Assembly (NCBI RefSeq): GCF_002775205.1
Contig: NC_036457.1
Span: forward strand, 7,890,024 to 7,954,023
Source of the DNA: Xiphophorus maculatus
Lineage: Eukaryota; Chordata; Actinopteri; Cyprinodontiformes; Poeciliidae
DNA: 64,000 bases
Direction: 5' to 3'
The position numbers and the translations under genes are program-made. Under the pieces are notes generated by a model, which was not told the origin of the DNA, did not search any database, and was given only the letters and a program-made list of their open reading frames with translations. Numbering within the stretch: the first letter of the stretch is position 1; every line of letters begins with the position of its first letter. Shown here piece by piece: positions 1 through 12,200 of this stretch.

Positions 1-3000
1 GGTAAAGTTCAGCTTAAACTCCTCTTACATATTGACATGAGATGGACCGCAGAGCGGAGTCTGTTTCTCCTTAAGATCCTTTGCTTTTCTGCATCGGTCT
101 CTCAAATGACTTTGTTGTTCAATTCGAGACACATATTAAAATTAAACAGGCACATCCCTGAGGAGCTAAAACATCTGGAGCTGTCATGCAAAATCCATGA
201 GTCCCCAGAAGCATTAGAGTTTCATGTTCAACGGTCTGAATGCATTTGACTGACAGCCAGCCCTTGGTGGCGTGAGGTCTTGAGAAGGGTAAAGTGGTTT
301 GACAAAGTCTGATCTCAAGCCGCTGATATGTCACATGGTCGGGTCAGACTGAAAAAGAAAACACATCTTGAGAAATTTATCTACCTTCCTGTTTACGGTC
401 TAAAAACCACCTGCTGACTATTACTTATTTATGCTGTTATCCTCCTGCTCTGAGTAATTTGTGTCGTTATTTTAAAGTACCAGGTTGAGAGAAATCTTAA
501 TAAAATTTGTTTTGCTTTACATTTAGATTTACATATAGTTATAGCATACTGTTTTTGCAGTGTAAAGAGAAAAATTGGCTGAGCAGCACTATACTTTGTC
601 ATTTTTACTCCATAATCCTCCCAACAGGACAATCTGTTGTAGTTGTACAATGAAATTTTAAGTACTTTCTGACAAATCCTCTTGAGATTGATCATCTTAT
701 TAATTCACATACATTAGTCCAGGAAATTCTGATGTTATCTAACTTTGCTAAGCTGTACACACACAAAAAACCCCTCAGAGGATTTCACAGTGAAGCAGCT
801 GTTGACATCACTGGGCCATTTTTAGCATTTTAACTCTATTTGAATATATTCCTAATCTTTCTGGGGAAGGGTTGTGGTTTAGTGGATCCAAAAGCAGAGC
901 CTTGGAGACCGAAGAGGTTAAACGAAGCATTTAGAATGAGAAAATGAGAGGTAAGTCCAGTGATTTGGGTGCAGGTTGAAAGAGCATGTAGGGAAGAGAG
1001 AAATGGAGGTGAAAAAGATAGCGGGAAACAAAACAAAAGTGTTAAGTATGTTCATTAAACTTCTCAGGTAGGAACTTTTTTTCCCTAGGCAATACTTTAT
1101 GGCTCACGTTTTCATCTAGATGAAAAAGAAATATGATCTTGTAAGAGTGAGCAGACAGGGGAACTTAAGCGGCTCTACTGATGGATAGATGAGAGTCAGT
1201 TGTCTCAAAGGACAGTCAGGGGTCAAGTAGACATCCTAACACACAAAGAGAGGGAGAACACAGGAAGAGGACCCTAAAAGGAAAACTGAACGTCTAAACT
1301 CGTATCTCGGGCTGCAGGCTGTTTTAACAGGAGTTCATTCTCCTCATCAGATGGTTTGTCCCTACCCACATGTGTCCTAATGCACTTTCTTCCTCAGCAT
1401 CATGTCTAACGTTTTTTTAATAATGAGTAAGAATATTTTTCTATTTCCATAAAGCAGATATGTTTTGTAAAACTGTTACCCTTTTTATGTGTTGAGAGAT
1501 CCCTCTCCCAGTTTCAGTAAAAAAAAAAAATGTTTTCTTTGAATGAAATACATTTCAAATTTAAATCTGTTAAAAGTACGAATAATTTGGGGCTTATCTG
1601 TATTGTCACTTCTATGCATTGCCATACTGAAGATATTGCCAGACAGGGTCATCGACAATTTTGGTTTTTGCAGAGAGAACCATTTTTGCATTGTAACTCC
1701 TCGTTTGTAACGTGCCAGATGGGTTGCACAATCACTGGAATGTGTGTCTGTTTTGGGATATAAATTAGTTATTATGTCTGAGATTTGGTCAATTAACTTA
1801 TTAGCAACCAGGCAATAAAGCTCTTTCTGTACATATCATGTTCTTCTTTATGTAGGATGTGCACATTTCTAAGCCATTCAGGTTTAAACCCCATTTTGAG
1901 ATTTTACTGGAATATTTTGTCGTATTGCAATGTGTCAAAAACCTTTAAGTTGAAAATGGACGTGGCCTTGCTCATCTCCTTGAAAATTATTCAAAACTAT
2001 TCCTTAAAATGGTTTTTGACAGTGTAAAATGACTTGTTGCTGAAAGGTGCTATAATGATTGATTGATTTTCAGTTTAGTATAATTTCCTCGTCTCTGTGG
2101 CCTTAGACTCCTAATTACATGGTATGCTTTCACATTGATTTAATAAGGTAGTGTACCTTTGCAGAAGTGATATTTTAGTATTATAATGCATTTTCTTTCC
2201 ACACAAAGGTCACAAGACAGCTGGAGCCACGCTGATTGAGGGAAATCTAATTAATTATCCATTTGCATTGCAGATTAAGCGGTTGTGTAGAATCATCCAA
2301 TTGAAAGGCAATGAGGAAAAGTAAGTTGTTACAGGAGAAGAAAAAGGCAAATTAAAATAAAAGTCAATGCTGTATGAAGAGTGAGTGTGGAGATCTGCGT
2401 AGTAAAGTTATTATTTGCTCCATTGGCGGAGTAATGGTCGCTGATCTAGCTCCGTTTTTTAAGAATAAGGACTGCAATCATTGTCAGGGAGTGACTGTAA
2501 TAGTATGAAACATCATTGTTCCCCCTAGTGTGGCCAAACTTTAAATTAATCTTCGTGCACTGCAGAGACGGAGGAAAAGATTAACACTGCATGCTCTGGA
2601 ATACATTCATGGCCTTCAAACAAAGCTCCCCTATCAGAATGGACTATAAACAGGAGACTCTTTGCCGCACATCTGACAATGTGCAGTACGTTGTAACAGT
2701 GATGCCAAACATCACTGTAGAAAACAGCAGTGAGTGTTGTTTCAACACAGATGGATTTGTTCCTATAAACTTTTCCCTACCTGGAAATGAATATGATCAA
2801 GTGGAAAGAACATTAACTGGAAAGAGAAAGAGATGGAGAGAGAGCAAGACAGAGGTAAGGTAAAATTGAATAGTTAGGACTCATCTAAAACTTGGTGCAG
2901 TTGAAATGATGAAGCAGAGGAAACAGGTCTGTATCACATTGGCAAAATAAGTAGGTAAAGTATTACTATTAACAGATTAGATTATTTAATACTCTTTGTC

Positions 3001-3303
3001 TAATAATGAAACACATGAAGGTGGACAATTATTTTAGGAAAACAATAATTTCCTATGTTTTTTAATAAAAATTATTAGTAGCCCCAGGCATGAACTGGTT
3101 CCTGTCTCTACAGCTCTTCACCCCTAAACAAAATATGTATGAAAATGTTTGAAATCAATACATATTGGACCACATTTGGGCGCCCAAACAAAACAAGCTC
3201 TTAATTTATTTGCATATTGCACAATAATACCATTTGACAAATCTGCTCTTATTGCAATAAGAAATTAACAATCACTTGTGCTGATCTTTAAAACCCTGCC
3301 TGC
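1..3303. other. non-coding stretch, no gene seen
   Basis: AT-rich sequence with scattered short open frames that lack coding character. One 90-codon frame (2591-2863) ends just before a plausible splice donor (gtaagg), but I recognise no family in it. No RNA gene or complete transposon was identified. Confidence 0.5.
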
Positions 3304-3341
3304 TTTTTGTTGAAACTAGCTTTCAACAAAAAAGCTAGTTT
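3304..3341. repeat. overlapping double hairpin (quasi-palindrome)
   Basis: Two mutually exclusive hairpins overlap. In the first, 12-bp arms 3304-3315 and 3321-3332 pair around a 5-nt loop. In the second, 11-bp arms 3313-3323 and 3331-3341 pair around a 7-nt loop. Both arm pairs are perfect. The A-B-A'-B' layout is what a template-switching replication error leaves; that origin is inference. Confidence 0.75.
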
Positions 3342-3439
3342 AGGATACTTGTCATCTGATTGACAGATTTCTTGGTGTATGGAAAAAAAAAAAGAAGTGT
3401 AGCTGTAATACAGCCCCTACAAGAACTGTATTGTAGTCC

Positions 3440-3645
3440 ACTTTTATGTGGATTTACTGTTCTGAATTGACATGACGCCACCTGCCAATCATTCTAGGGC
3501 GTTTGTCAGCAACTGACCAATCAGCGGTCGCAATTTGTTCCGAAGTACACGCCCCCAATTTCCGTAAACACTGCCGTTCATTATTGCTAACGCTATGGCT
3601 AACGCGCTGAGGTCATAGAGATTTTCGGGAAAATAAAAGGAAGTC
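3440..3645 (+). promoter_or_regulatory. possible relic 5' region of the THAP element
   Basis: This block precedes the THAP-like frame and is richer in CpG than its surroundings. It contains a CCAAT box at 3517-3521 within a 'gaccaatcagcgg' context. It may be the old promoter or 5' untranslated region of the transposon-derived gene. No TATA box is evident, and activity today is doubtful. Confidence 0.25.
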
Positions 3646-3846
3646 ATGGTCCAACTATGTCAGTGGGTAAAACGTAACTCCTACAACTGTTATCCAGAGC
3701 GCTTAGAGGGCAGAATACAATTTATTACATTTTCAAAACCCGAACGGAGTCTGGAATAATGCAAGAAATGGATCAAGGCCTGCAGCCCACCTCATGTCTA
3801 GTTTAATGAAACTGTGATCAACACAACTACCACATGCTCGTCTGTA
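3646..3846 (+). pseudogene. THAP-domain relic (P-element-like transposase N-terminus)
   Basis: Reading from the ATG at 3646 gives a THAP-type zinc-finger start. There is a Cys at residue 5, then a PERLEG...FITFSKP core, the family Trp in WIKAC (residues 42-46), and a Cys at residue 64 where the last C..H pair of the C2CH zinc site belongs. THAP domains bind DNA and are found at the N-terminus of P-element-like transposases and of domesticated THAP proteins. This copy is broken: in-frame stops lie at 3757-3759 (TAA) and 3799-3801 (TAG), the expected second zinc Cys is Arg10, and the final His is missing. A gtaact sequence just after 3850 could be an old donor. I could not follow the catalytic region downstream. 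It is most likely a dead transposon fragment rather than a host gene. Confidence 0.6.
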
Positions 3847-3850
3847 CCAA

Positions 3851-5959
3851 GGTAACTAGTTACAAACATCCCATTTTTTGTCATATGACACCGTATGACA
3901 GTCAAATCAAAGATCAATAAGTAAATGTAGTTACTCTTGATTTTTTTGTGTGTAAATTCCAAAGGCAGCTCTATGGCAGCAGGAAAACGTGCTGCAGTAA
4001 CTGTAGTCCTTATATCTGAGCACCTTTTTTATGCTAAAGTTTATTCTTTAGGCATATTCCTGAAGGCAGATTTTCACAAGCCGATATTATTGAAGTTGTT
4101 ACTCACCCGTTTTGTAAAAAATGCGTCCTACACAGCCTTCACACTCGCATCCAAAGAGACTTTGTGCCCCTCATTCTTCCTCTGACTGCGAAAGACTTGG
4201 GCTTTAAGTTGATTTCTCCGTTGTACCAGCAAATAACCTTGCAGACCTGATGTAGGACTCAGATCATTTTTCTTGGCTGTCGTCTTTTCTTCAGTGTTGG
4301 CTGATAATGTAAAAAATGACTCAAGTGTGTTGAGTTTCACTATCTCTGCCATTGTAGCCACAGTTTGTTTGTCTGAGGTTTGCTCTACTTCTGCATGAGG
4401 ATGGAGCCGGCATCATGTGGGTAGACTTTCCAGGATGAGTTGTTCATTCAGTATTTATTTTTCTTCTATGGACTATTTTCATAGGCCGAGATAATGAAAA
4501 ATCTTAACAAAATTTCAAGAATAATGGTAAAAAACAAGTGTTGCAATTTTGCCACAATTCTAGACCGAAATAATTGTGCTCTGTGTGTTTCTGGAAGGTC
4601 CGAAAAGATCTTGATTGAGTCTTGATTTTTTTTTGTTTTCACCCATGACTAAATTGGGATTGCACAAGAGATTAGAAACAACCATATTTGGACACCGTAA
4701 TGCAGCCGGGATGTCCTCTTTGTATGATGGAGGGAAGTTACTAAGCTTTAAATCTGCCTGAACTGAAACTTCAAAAAACAAATCCTGGTTAGGATTCCGA
4801 TGCTGCTTTCTGGACCAGCAAGGACAAGCTGCATTGCCTAATTAATCTAAGTGAAAAGAAACCTCAGAAATCTAAAACTTAAAACCATCATGTATAGTCT
4901 TATGTTGCTTAATTAAGCAGATTTTTTTTACTGCTAAACTGCTGTGCTTTTTAAAATGCAAAGCCATGTGATGGAAAAAACGCTGACCTGTGACCTGCTG
5001 TCATCCCTGTCTCCCCGTCTTCTCTCTAACTACTGTATCAGCAGCACAGCGGGACATTGGTCGTGATTATGCATCAGTTGCTGAGGGATGTCCCTGGTTA
5101 TGCAATCGCAGTCCAGTGGTGCTCAGCATCTCAGGAGAAAGAACCTGAGCGCTTTTTAGCCCTAGAGTAACTCTAAGAATAAGGAGAAGTTGCTATGTAC
5201 CTCACGTTGTGAAAAGTTATAGCACAGGATATTAAGATTGGATTTCATATCTTTAGGTGCTAAAATTTTGTATTAATCATTTCAGATATTCAAAGTTTTA
5301 TAAAGGTTGCTGTAAGAGATTCACAAATCAACTGAACAATGCCTGAAAATGAAAACATTAACTCATAAGTTCTCTCAGATATTATATATTGAATTTATTT
5401 TACCTCTTTCAAACTCTTAAGAGTAATAAAACATTCAACAGGCGTCCAAGATTAATAAGGTCATTACTAAATGACATCCCGAGAGCAGCAGACAAACAGA
5501 TTAAGCCCTGGTTTGTTTTGATGTTTGATTGTTAGCTCAATTTTGTCATAGTACAATGATATATCCAATGTACTACAAAATTACAAGGTTTTTGATCATG
5601 TACAGATGAAAGATATTTATAGTCAGCTCATCATTCACTGTCGAGGTCCCATTTTCAGCAAGCTGTGCCTGCGAATTCACAGACACATCAGCTCATATCT
5701 GGGCTGATTATCTAACCGTCAAGGAGCTTCTGCACCAGGGTGGCTGGGCTGTGCAGAGTACAGAGGGCCAGGCACATTTTCCTGCAGTTCTTCTGGAGGG
5801 ACACCTAATCACAAGTGACAGAGAGGCACAACTGGAAATTTGAAGGTAATTTATGTTGACATCAGGAACATTTCCAAGTCTTTCTTCCCCGGACAAAAAA
5901 ATATGATTGTGACATGATGCTTGTATTGTTGTGTTGATTTTAGGCATTCACACACACCT
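3851..5959. other. non-coding stretch, possibly more of the THAP element
   Basis: Open frames here (for example minus strand 4128-4361 and 4560-4781) are short and not recognisable. Part of this stretch may be the decayed body of the THAP element, but no RNase-H-like motif could be seen. The rest is featureless. Confidence 0.35.
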
Positions 5960-6494
5960 TAAAGCTGCAGTATGTAACTTTTATATATACTTATTTGTTG
6001 AAACGGTCTCTATGTCATGGTAGTTTGGTATGAGACAGATAATCTTTGAAAGGAAATCAAGCGTTAATCTCAGTGCTAACTGGAAACAACCAATCAGAGC
6101 CAGGAGGCGGGTCTCAGTGCTGTAAATCATGTCTGTGTACACCACTCATACTCCCCTTTCTCTCTTCTATATCTCAACTTTAGAGCCTGTTGTAGATGCT
6201 AAGGTTGTTAGCATGGCCAACGAAGATGTGGATAAACAGTTTTGCTGTAATGGTAAGTTGTTTCTCCGCCATTACCACATTGAGCAGGGCATGCCCGAGG
6301 ATGATTGACAGCTGTAGTACCTTCCTCCTGGCTCTCATTGTTTGATTTTGATATTTCTCCAGATATCAGTAGTAGCTCAGGGAGGAGGTGGAGGAGCTTG
6401 ATTCTTTTTTTTCACATATAATCTGTCTCATATTATACTGTCACAACAGGTTTAAAAGTGTATGGAGATTATTCTTACATATACTGTTGAGTTT
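5960..6494. mobile_element. non-autonomous DNA transposon (MITE) with long inverted arms
   Basis: The left end begins 'aaagctgcagtatgtaac', a terminus I know from dispersed teleost MITEs. The right end (about 6474-6494) is a degenerate reverse complement of it. Inside, 6000-6061 and 6397-6454 are imperfect inverted repeats sharing the blocks 'gagacagataatct' and 'aatcaagc'. No transposase frame is present. The short open frames at 6388-6722 run through the right arm and are not genes. The end positions are approximate. Confidence 0.6.
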
Positions 6495-8912
6495 TCTGCA
6501 TTTTTGGGCTCAGACAGTCTGTCTGAATGCCACAGGATGCATGTCGCAGACTCTCCATCTCAAGAAAATCAGAAAGAACAGAGTTACGTCACTCCTAGAA
6601 GAAGCTTCAGAGAGCTTGGCTGCAGGTATGATGTCCACTTTGATGCTTTGTTGTCTATTCCCTCTTACCTGAGTGCTGACGTAGCAGCTGCATGTGTTGT
6701 TTTTGATGTGCTGTGGTTGTAAATCTTTCTTTTGATTCTCTCTCTGCTGTGTTGTTCAATCAAATCAACCTGGGCAACATCACCATTAGTCAGACCAAGC
6801 CTCACACAGACCTGCTGATGACGCAAACACCCCATACTTTGATTAGCTGAACTCACATGAACCTGCACATTACAAAAAATAAGAATGTCACCTTTTACAT
6901 CATTAATGTTACTACAACTACTACTCCTTCTTGTACTTATTTGGCATGAAACCATAAAGTTAGGTGCAGGTTCTTGCAGAAACGTCAGCATGTTATTGGC
7001 ACCACCAGTGAAGAAACAAAATTAATATTTTATTAATCTGTGGGAAAGCTGTGTTGAAGTTGAAGAGAAGAGAGCAAGAGACCCAGTTATCAGATCATCT
7101 GCCAAAGTTTTCCTTGATTTCTAACGCCATTGGAACAGCAGAAGACAAAATTATGTCCTTTTAGTATAAAGTACCACCTTGTACCGATAGGGGGCAGTGC
7201 CGAGCTGATCCCTATAGGTGCAACGGGAAAGAGATTCTTTTCTACTCATTGAATAGACTGAAAACAATCAGATAAATACAAAAATTACAGTGGGCATAGA
7301 AGTGTTTCATAATTAATCTCCTTCTTGATGATCATTTCTATTGAAGCAGTCAAACCTCTAGAAATAAGGCCAAACAAGGAAGATTTTATAACAGTAAGGT
7401 ATGCACATTATGTACAAATACAGCTAATATCATCAGTGATTTTCAATTTTAATTAAAAAAAGAAAGCTTGCCAAAAAATAATAAAAAAAATATTATTTCA
7501 CATTATGTAAGGTTTCTTTCTTGCAACTGTATTAATCAGTGTGAACTTTATTAAGGCATAAAGAAAAACTTTTAAAATGATTTTTTTAAATAAAGGTCAA
7601 AATTGAAATACAAGATTCTGTTTTGGATTTTATATATTTGTTCATCCGATTACAGAGGAGTCCGTGTCTGTCCCTGAAAATCACCAGACGTCTTTGCTTT
7701 TGCGTGGGCGGCACTAGATTTGTGTCTCAAGTGTATTTTTTAATTAATTCTCCTTGTGGCAAATTCTGGAACGATGTATCTTTTCACATGTGACATCAGT
7801 GTTAACATTAAGCTAAAATTACACATGCTGACTCTGACCTTGTGGCTACGTTGACGTACAACTCCTTCATAGAGCATCAGCGCCATTTTAGTCCCAGACC
7901 AGAGTTCATAACCCAGACATGTACTTTTAACCAAGAAAGTTGTAAAATTAGTAACATGTGCCTCTGAGATCATTCTGTGCTCCTGTTGTTCCCGTCTCTG
8001 CTGACAGCATAATCAGCCGTGATCAGAGGAATATCCTGGCGAGTGCCAGCCGACGTCTTGCTTAGCCACAAAGCTGGGGTCACATCTGAATCCACGCAAG
8101 CAGAATGATGACATAGAAGATGGTGTGGTTTGGAGGGATAAGGAGGGGTGACTGTACCAGAGTCAGCAGCAGCAGCAAAGCCAGAGGTCACAGTTATGCA
8201 ACAACCCTAAAGTTAGACCTTCACAATGGAGACCTCAAACAGCAGCCTTGTTGCTGGCTGCCATTATCTTTCAACAGAATTTCAAGCACTTATTACAGCT
8301 TATTTAAACATGTAGAGTTTAGTATTTCAAACCAGAGTGACCAGTTGATTCATTTGTCATTTATTTTGACAATGCTTGCTGTTTATTTTTATTTATTTAG
8401 CCTTTTCTGTTAGGAAAAAGAGCACAATATTCTTTCATATGGGTAAATTTGTACAAGCGGCCTTTGGCTATTGGCAGCGGCGGTTCTTGATATGGGCCAT
8501 ATGATCAGTTTCCCCAGGTGGCAGAGAGGGGTGGGTGACCAAGAACTAGAAAATAAAATACATCTTATCTGTCAGTTGTGTTTGCTTCTTCCTGTATGCA
8601 TAAGCAGTGGGATAAGTTTTCCTTGCTTGCTGCGAGTACTGGAAGTCTGGGTTGCCTGTTGTCTACTGGGAAAAAAAAAATTCTGATAATTTTATGCATT
8701 TTAATTTGTTGGAGGTTGGTTTGCCCAGGGCACCATTCCTGTTCGAACCACCCCTGCCTAATGGAGAACAGAAAGCACTGAGGCTGCAAAGGTGAATGTG
8801 AGGATTCTCTAAAGCAGAGGTGTCAAACTCACATGCACAGAAGGGCAAAATTAAAAACTACTTTTGAGAAAATTGTATAAACCTAAAAAAACAAGCACAG
8901 CTTAATATGATT
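6495..8912. other. non-coding stretch, no gene seen
   Basis: AT-rich intergenic DNA with only shadow open frames below 110 codons. No transposon ends, RNA genes or exon-like blocks were recognised. Confidence 0.5.
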
Positions 8913-8952
8913 AGCACATATAGTATTAAGCTATATGTGCTTAATACTATAT
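8913..8952. repeat. overlapping double hairpin (quasi-palindrome)
   Basis: Perfect 11-bp arms 8913-8923 and 8931-8941 overlap a second perfect pair of 13-bp arms, 8918-8930 and 8940-8952. Only one hairpin can form at a time. The geometry is the same as at 3304-3341, although the sequence is unrelated. Confidence 0.75.
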
Positions 8953-9065
8953 AGATAAAATTTGCCTTTTTACATATTAAATAAAAGGCATGTTTGTGTT
9001 ATTTATTTGCTTTCTCACTATTTCTTATCTTGGTTGAATTCCAATGGTAATATTTTTCTAAACTA

Positions 9066-9215
9066 CACTGTAAAAAAAAAAGCCTCTAATTTACGATAAA
9101 ATTCCTGCAGCTATAGTTGCCAACATTTTACCGTATTTATATGGTATAATTCTGGCAACCATAGCTGCTGGTATTTTACTGCAAATTAGAGACTTTTGTT
9201 GTTTTTTTTACATTG
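9066..9215. mobile_element. short palindromic MITE
   Basis: The element starts 'cactgtaaaa' and ends with a near-match of its reverse complement ('ttttacattg'). Almost the whole body is an imperfect palindrome: 'gcctctaattta' on the left mirrors 'aaattagagac' on the right, and 'gcagctatagttgcca' mirrors 'tggcaaccatagctgc'. The arms are about 65 bp. It has no coding capacity. Confidence 0.65.
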
Positions 9216-12200
9216 CTGTTAATGATAATGATGATAATTTCGGCAAGGAAAGTCCAGTAAGAAAATATTCTTGTACTGTCATGATCTCTCATTCTTACCA
9301 GTCCAGGCCACATGACATCTCTTCTTCTGCCTGAACTCACTATTGGATGTTAACAGAGCACAGGGGCACAGGTGGCATCAGCAAAGTATTCTGGGGTTTG
9401 TAGTGTTAGTGGTGTACATTTAGATTTATGTTGTAGGACAAATATAATTACTCAGAGCCAGATTTGACCTTCAAGCCTGAGTTTGACACCTATGTGCTTG
9501 TATGTATTCTCTCTAGCTTCCCCCTAAACTCAAAAACATGTATGTCTCTAAATTGCTTGAGTGCATGCATGGTTACATCCTCTGTGCTGCCCTCTAAGAG
9601 TGGGAATTTCTCACCAATGACCAAAAGAAGTAAACAGCCGCACCGTCACCCGGGGTTGATAAAGGTGGTAAATAAAAGGACCTTAAATATCTCACTTCTT
9701 TAGCTTTAATTCTTCTACTTGCTGGGATTGGTTTGAAAGAGAAAAAAACATGCACACGAATAACAAGAAAAAGTTAGTAATTAGATATGTTTGATGGCTG
9801 ACACCTTCAGTTTGAAGTGACAATTAGTTTCTTTGCTGTCACCTCAGAAGAGAAAATAAATGATTGAGTTTTAAGCATCAAACAACACATTTCTTACTAA
9901 AAAGCAAACTTTAAACGTCAATTATGACATGTCAGCTAGTAATACACAATGTCCTGCTGCTTTCTTTAGAACAAATGGCTTCCAGTACTTAAAAAGACAT
10001 TTCCTCTCCATGGGATTACCAGCCAAGAGAGGAAAGGGCCATTAATGGGATTCTCCACTCCCAAGATAAAGGACCTGGTAGAAAAGTTGAACTTTCAGCT
10101 TCCAGTCAAAATTTAAGTTGGCTTGTGCAATAAAACTAAGAATTGAGTGGAACTGAGCACTTGACAGTCAAAGGTGGAGGAAAGTCCACAGTTATGAGCC
10201 ACCGTCAGCCTCCCTACTTTCGTTATTACTGTGTGTATGCTCTGCTAACCCTGAAAGGGACTCATCTAGAGATTATTAGGAGGAGGGAAAACTGTTAATT
10301 CAACAAGTTGTCAATCTTAGAGGAAAATTAAGTGAATAGTGAAGCAAAGACAGAACAGAAGGGTGGAATAAGGGTGCTTGAATCAAGTCTATTAAGGGGA
10401 CTGAAACAGAAATCTATAATGTTTTTATAAATGGCTACAATTCGTGAAATGCTGAGGGTTTAAACACTCTTTTCTCATAAAATCAATGGCTTGCTCTGAC
10501 AGTGCTGGGTAGTCAGAGTCACAGATGTTTTTCCACTTTGACAAGAGAAGAGAAGATTATTCTCCTCCTGCTAATATAGAGCTGATAGAAATGACTATTT
10601 GAGTGTGATGTATTGCCTTGCGCAGAACAGAGGGTTTTATATCCTCCCTCTATTGTCCAATTAAACTGAAAAACGTTTAGTCATCATCGATTTGGCCTGA
10701 GGTTACGTCTTCACATCAGTCACCACTGAGAAGGCTCATTGTCTCTCAGCTGGAGAACAGACAGCAGGTCATTAACCCTCTGTGGTGTTCACACATCACA
10801 AGCAGAAGCGTCGCTGCAGACTGATTTCCTTTTCCTCCGCTCATTTTGTAATGCTTGGTCATTGGAGCATAAAGAACTGCAGCCTGTCAGATGTCGTTTA
10901 TGTTCCGAAACGCACTGAGCCGTGGATTCTTCGTGTTGTTTCCTACAGTTTGGTCTGATAGTGTCCTAGAGGAGTGGTCATTGCAGTTTCTTATTGTTCC
11001 ACTGCATACTCAGTGGTGCAGCAGCTTGACAGCTGAATACATCTGGGATCGAAACAAGCAAGCAAAAATAAAACTCCACGTGATCGCTGAAGCTACCACA
11101 GGCCGCCGAGAGGACAGGATGTCCAATAGAACAAAGTATTTGTATTATTTGGGTAAAAAAGATGACCTAATAATTAAAGTTAAACAAAGAACAATAATGA
11201 AAGATCACCATCTTTTCTAAATGTAAAGATATTTAAAGTTCCAGTATAAGATGCAAATTGAATGGAAATTGACATTCATCAATGAGTAGGTTTAAATTTT
11301 GATTCAAAATACAGTTGACAACTTTGTGATGGAAAACATGACTTAACTAAGCAATCTATTTTTATATATTCATTCACAAATATAGATTTCCGTCTGTTAT
11401 TTAGATGCTTAAACATTATGATCTATTTAAAAAGGTACATCATAATGAAAAAACAATTCCTTGGAATTGCTGGGTTTTTTAAAATGAGACCATTTTCCCC
11501 AGTTAATAAATGTACTCAATTTAAGATAATAAAAAAATATATTAGAAAGAATGAAGAGAGCTAAAACACTTTTGTCTATATGTATTTCGTGGAGTTGAGA
11601 TGAAGAATCTTTGTCTTCAGGAGAAATTTAAATGTCTACAGACTTTAACCTGTTTTCCCTCCATCTTCCACATATTAAATTCTCTGACATAAACACCTCT
11701 CCCTTTTAAAAATGGTTCTATTTTTCTTATTTTTACAAACGTGTAACCTGTTTTGAATTTCTAAAAATGAGAACGCTCACAGAAGCAAAACATTAAGGAA
11801 GGCAAAAATGTTTTATTTCCATTACCAGACAGAAAAATATTATTGCCCTTGATGTAAAAACTTAAATGGAATGGTTTTCTAATGTATGCATAGCAAAAAT
11901 TACTGACACAAAACATCTTGCTGCTCCTCTGGGAATGTTTTCTTTTTTTGTAAGAATGTTTATGTTTTAAACTTACTTTCTTTTTGGGGTGAGTATTTCC
12001 TTTCAGTGTACTGCTGTTTTTGGCTGTCCTGCATTGGCCTTAAATTCCTTTCTCAGTGCTGAATCTTAACTCTCTACAGAAGTCCTTGAAAAGAGCAAAC
12101 AGGAGGAAAGATGCCATAAAAATCTATGACACAGTGCTCGTTTCATCAGCTTTAAGTATCAAACCTGATCACCGCTTGCTAGTGTGTGCTCTGATCTTAT

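Noticed and set aside
2591..2863. 90-codon plus frame ending near a gtaagg donor
   Set aside because: No recognisable motif and no CpG or promoter context. A donor match alone is common by chance, so it is not called as an exon.
6388..6991. Overlapping open frames on both strands
   Set aside because: They run through the right arm of the MITE at 5,960-6,494 and its flank; no coding signature.
10891..11220. 109-codon plus open frame
   Set aside because: No family similarity, and length expected by chance in about 64 kb of six-frame sequence.
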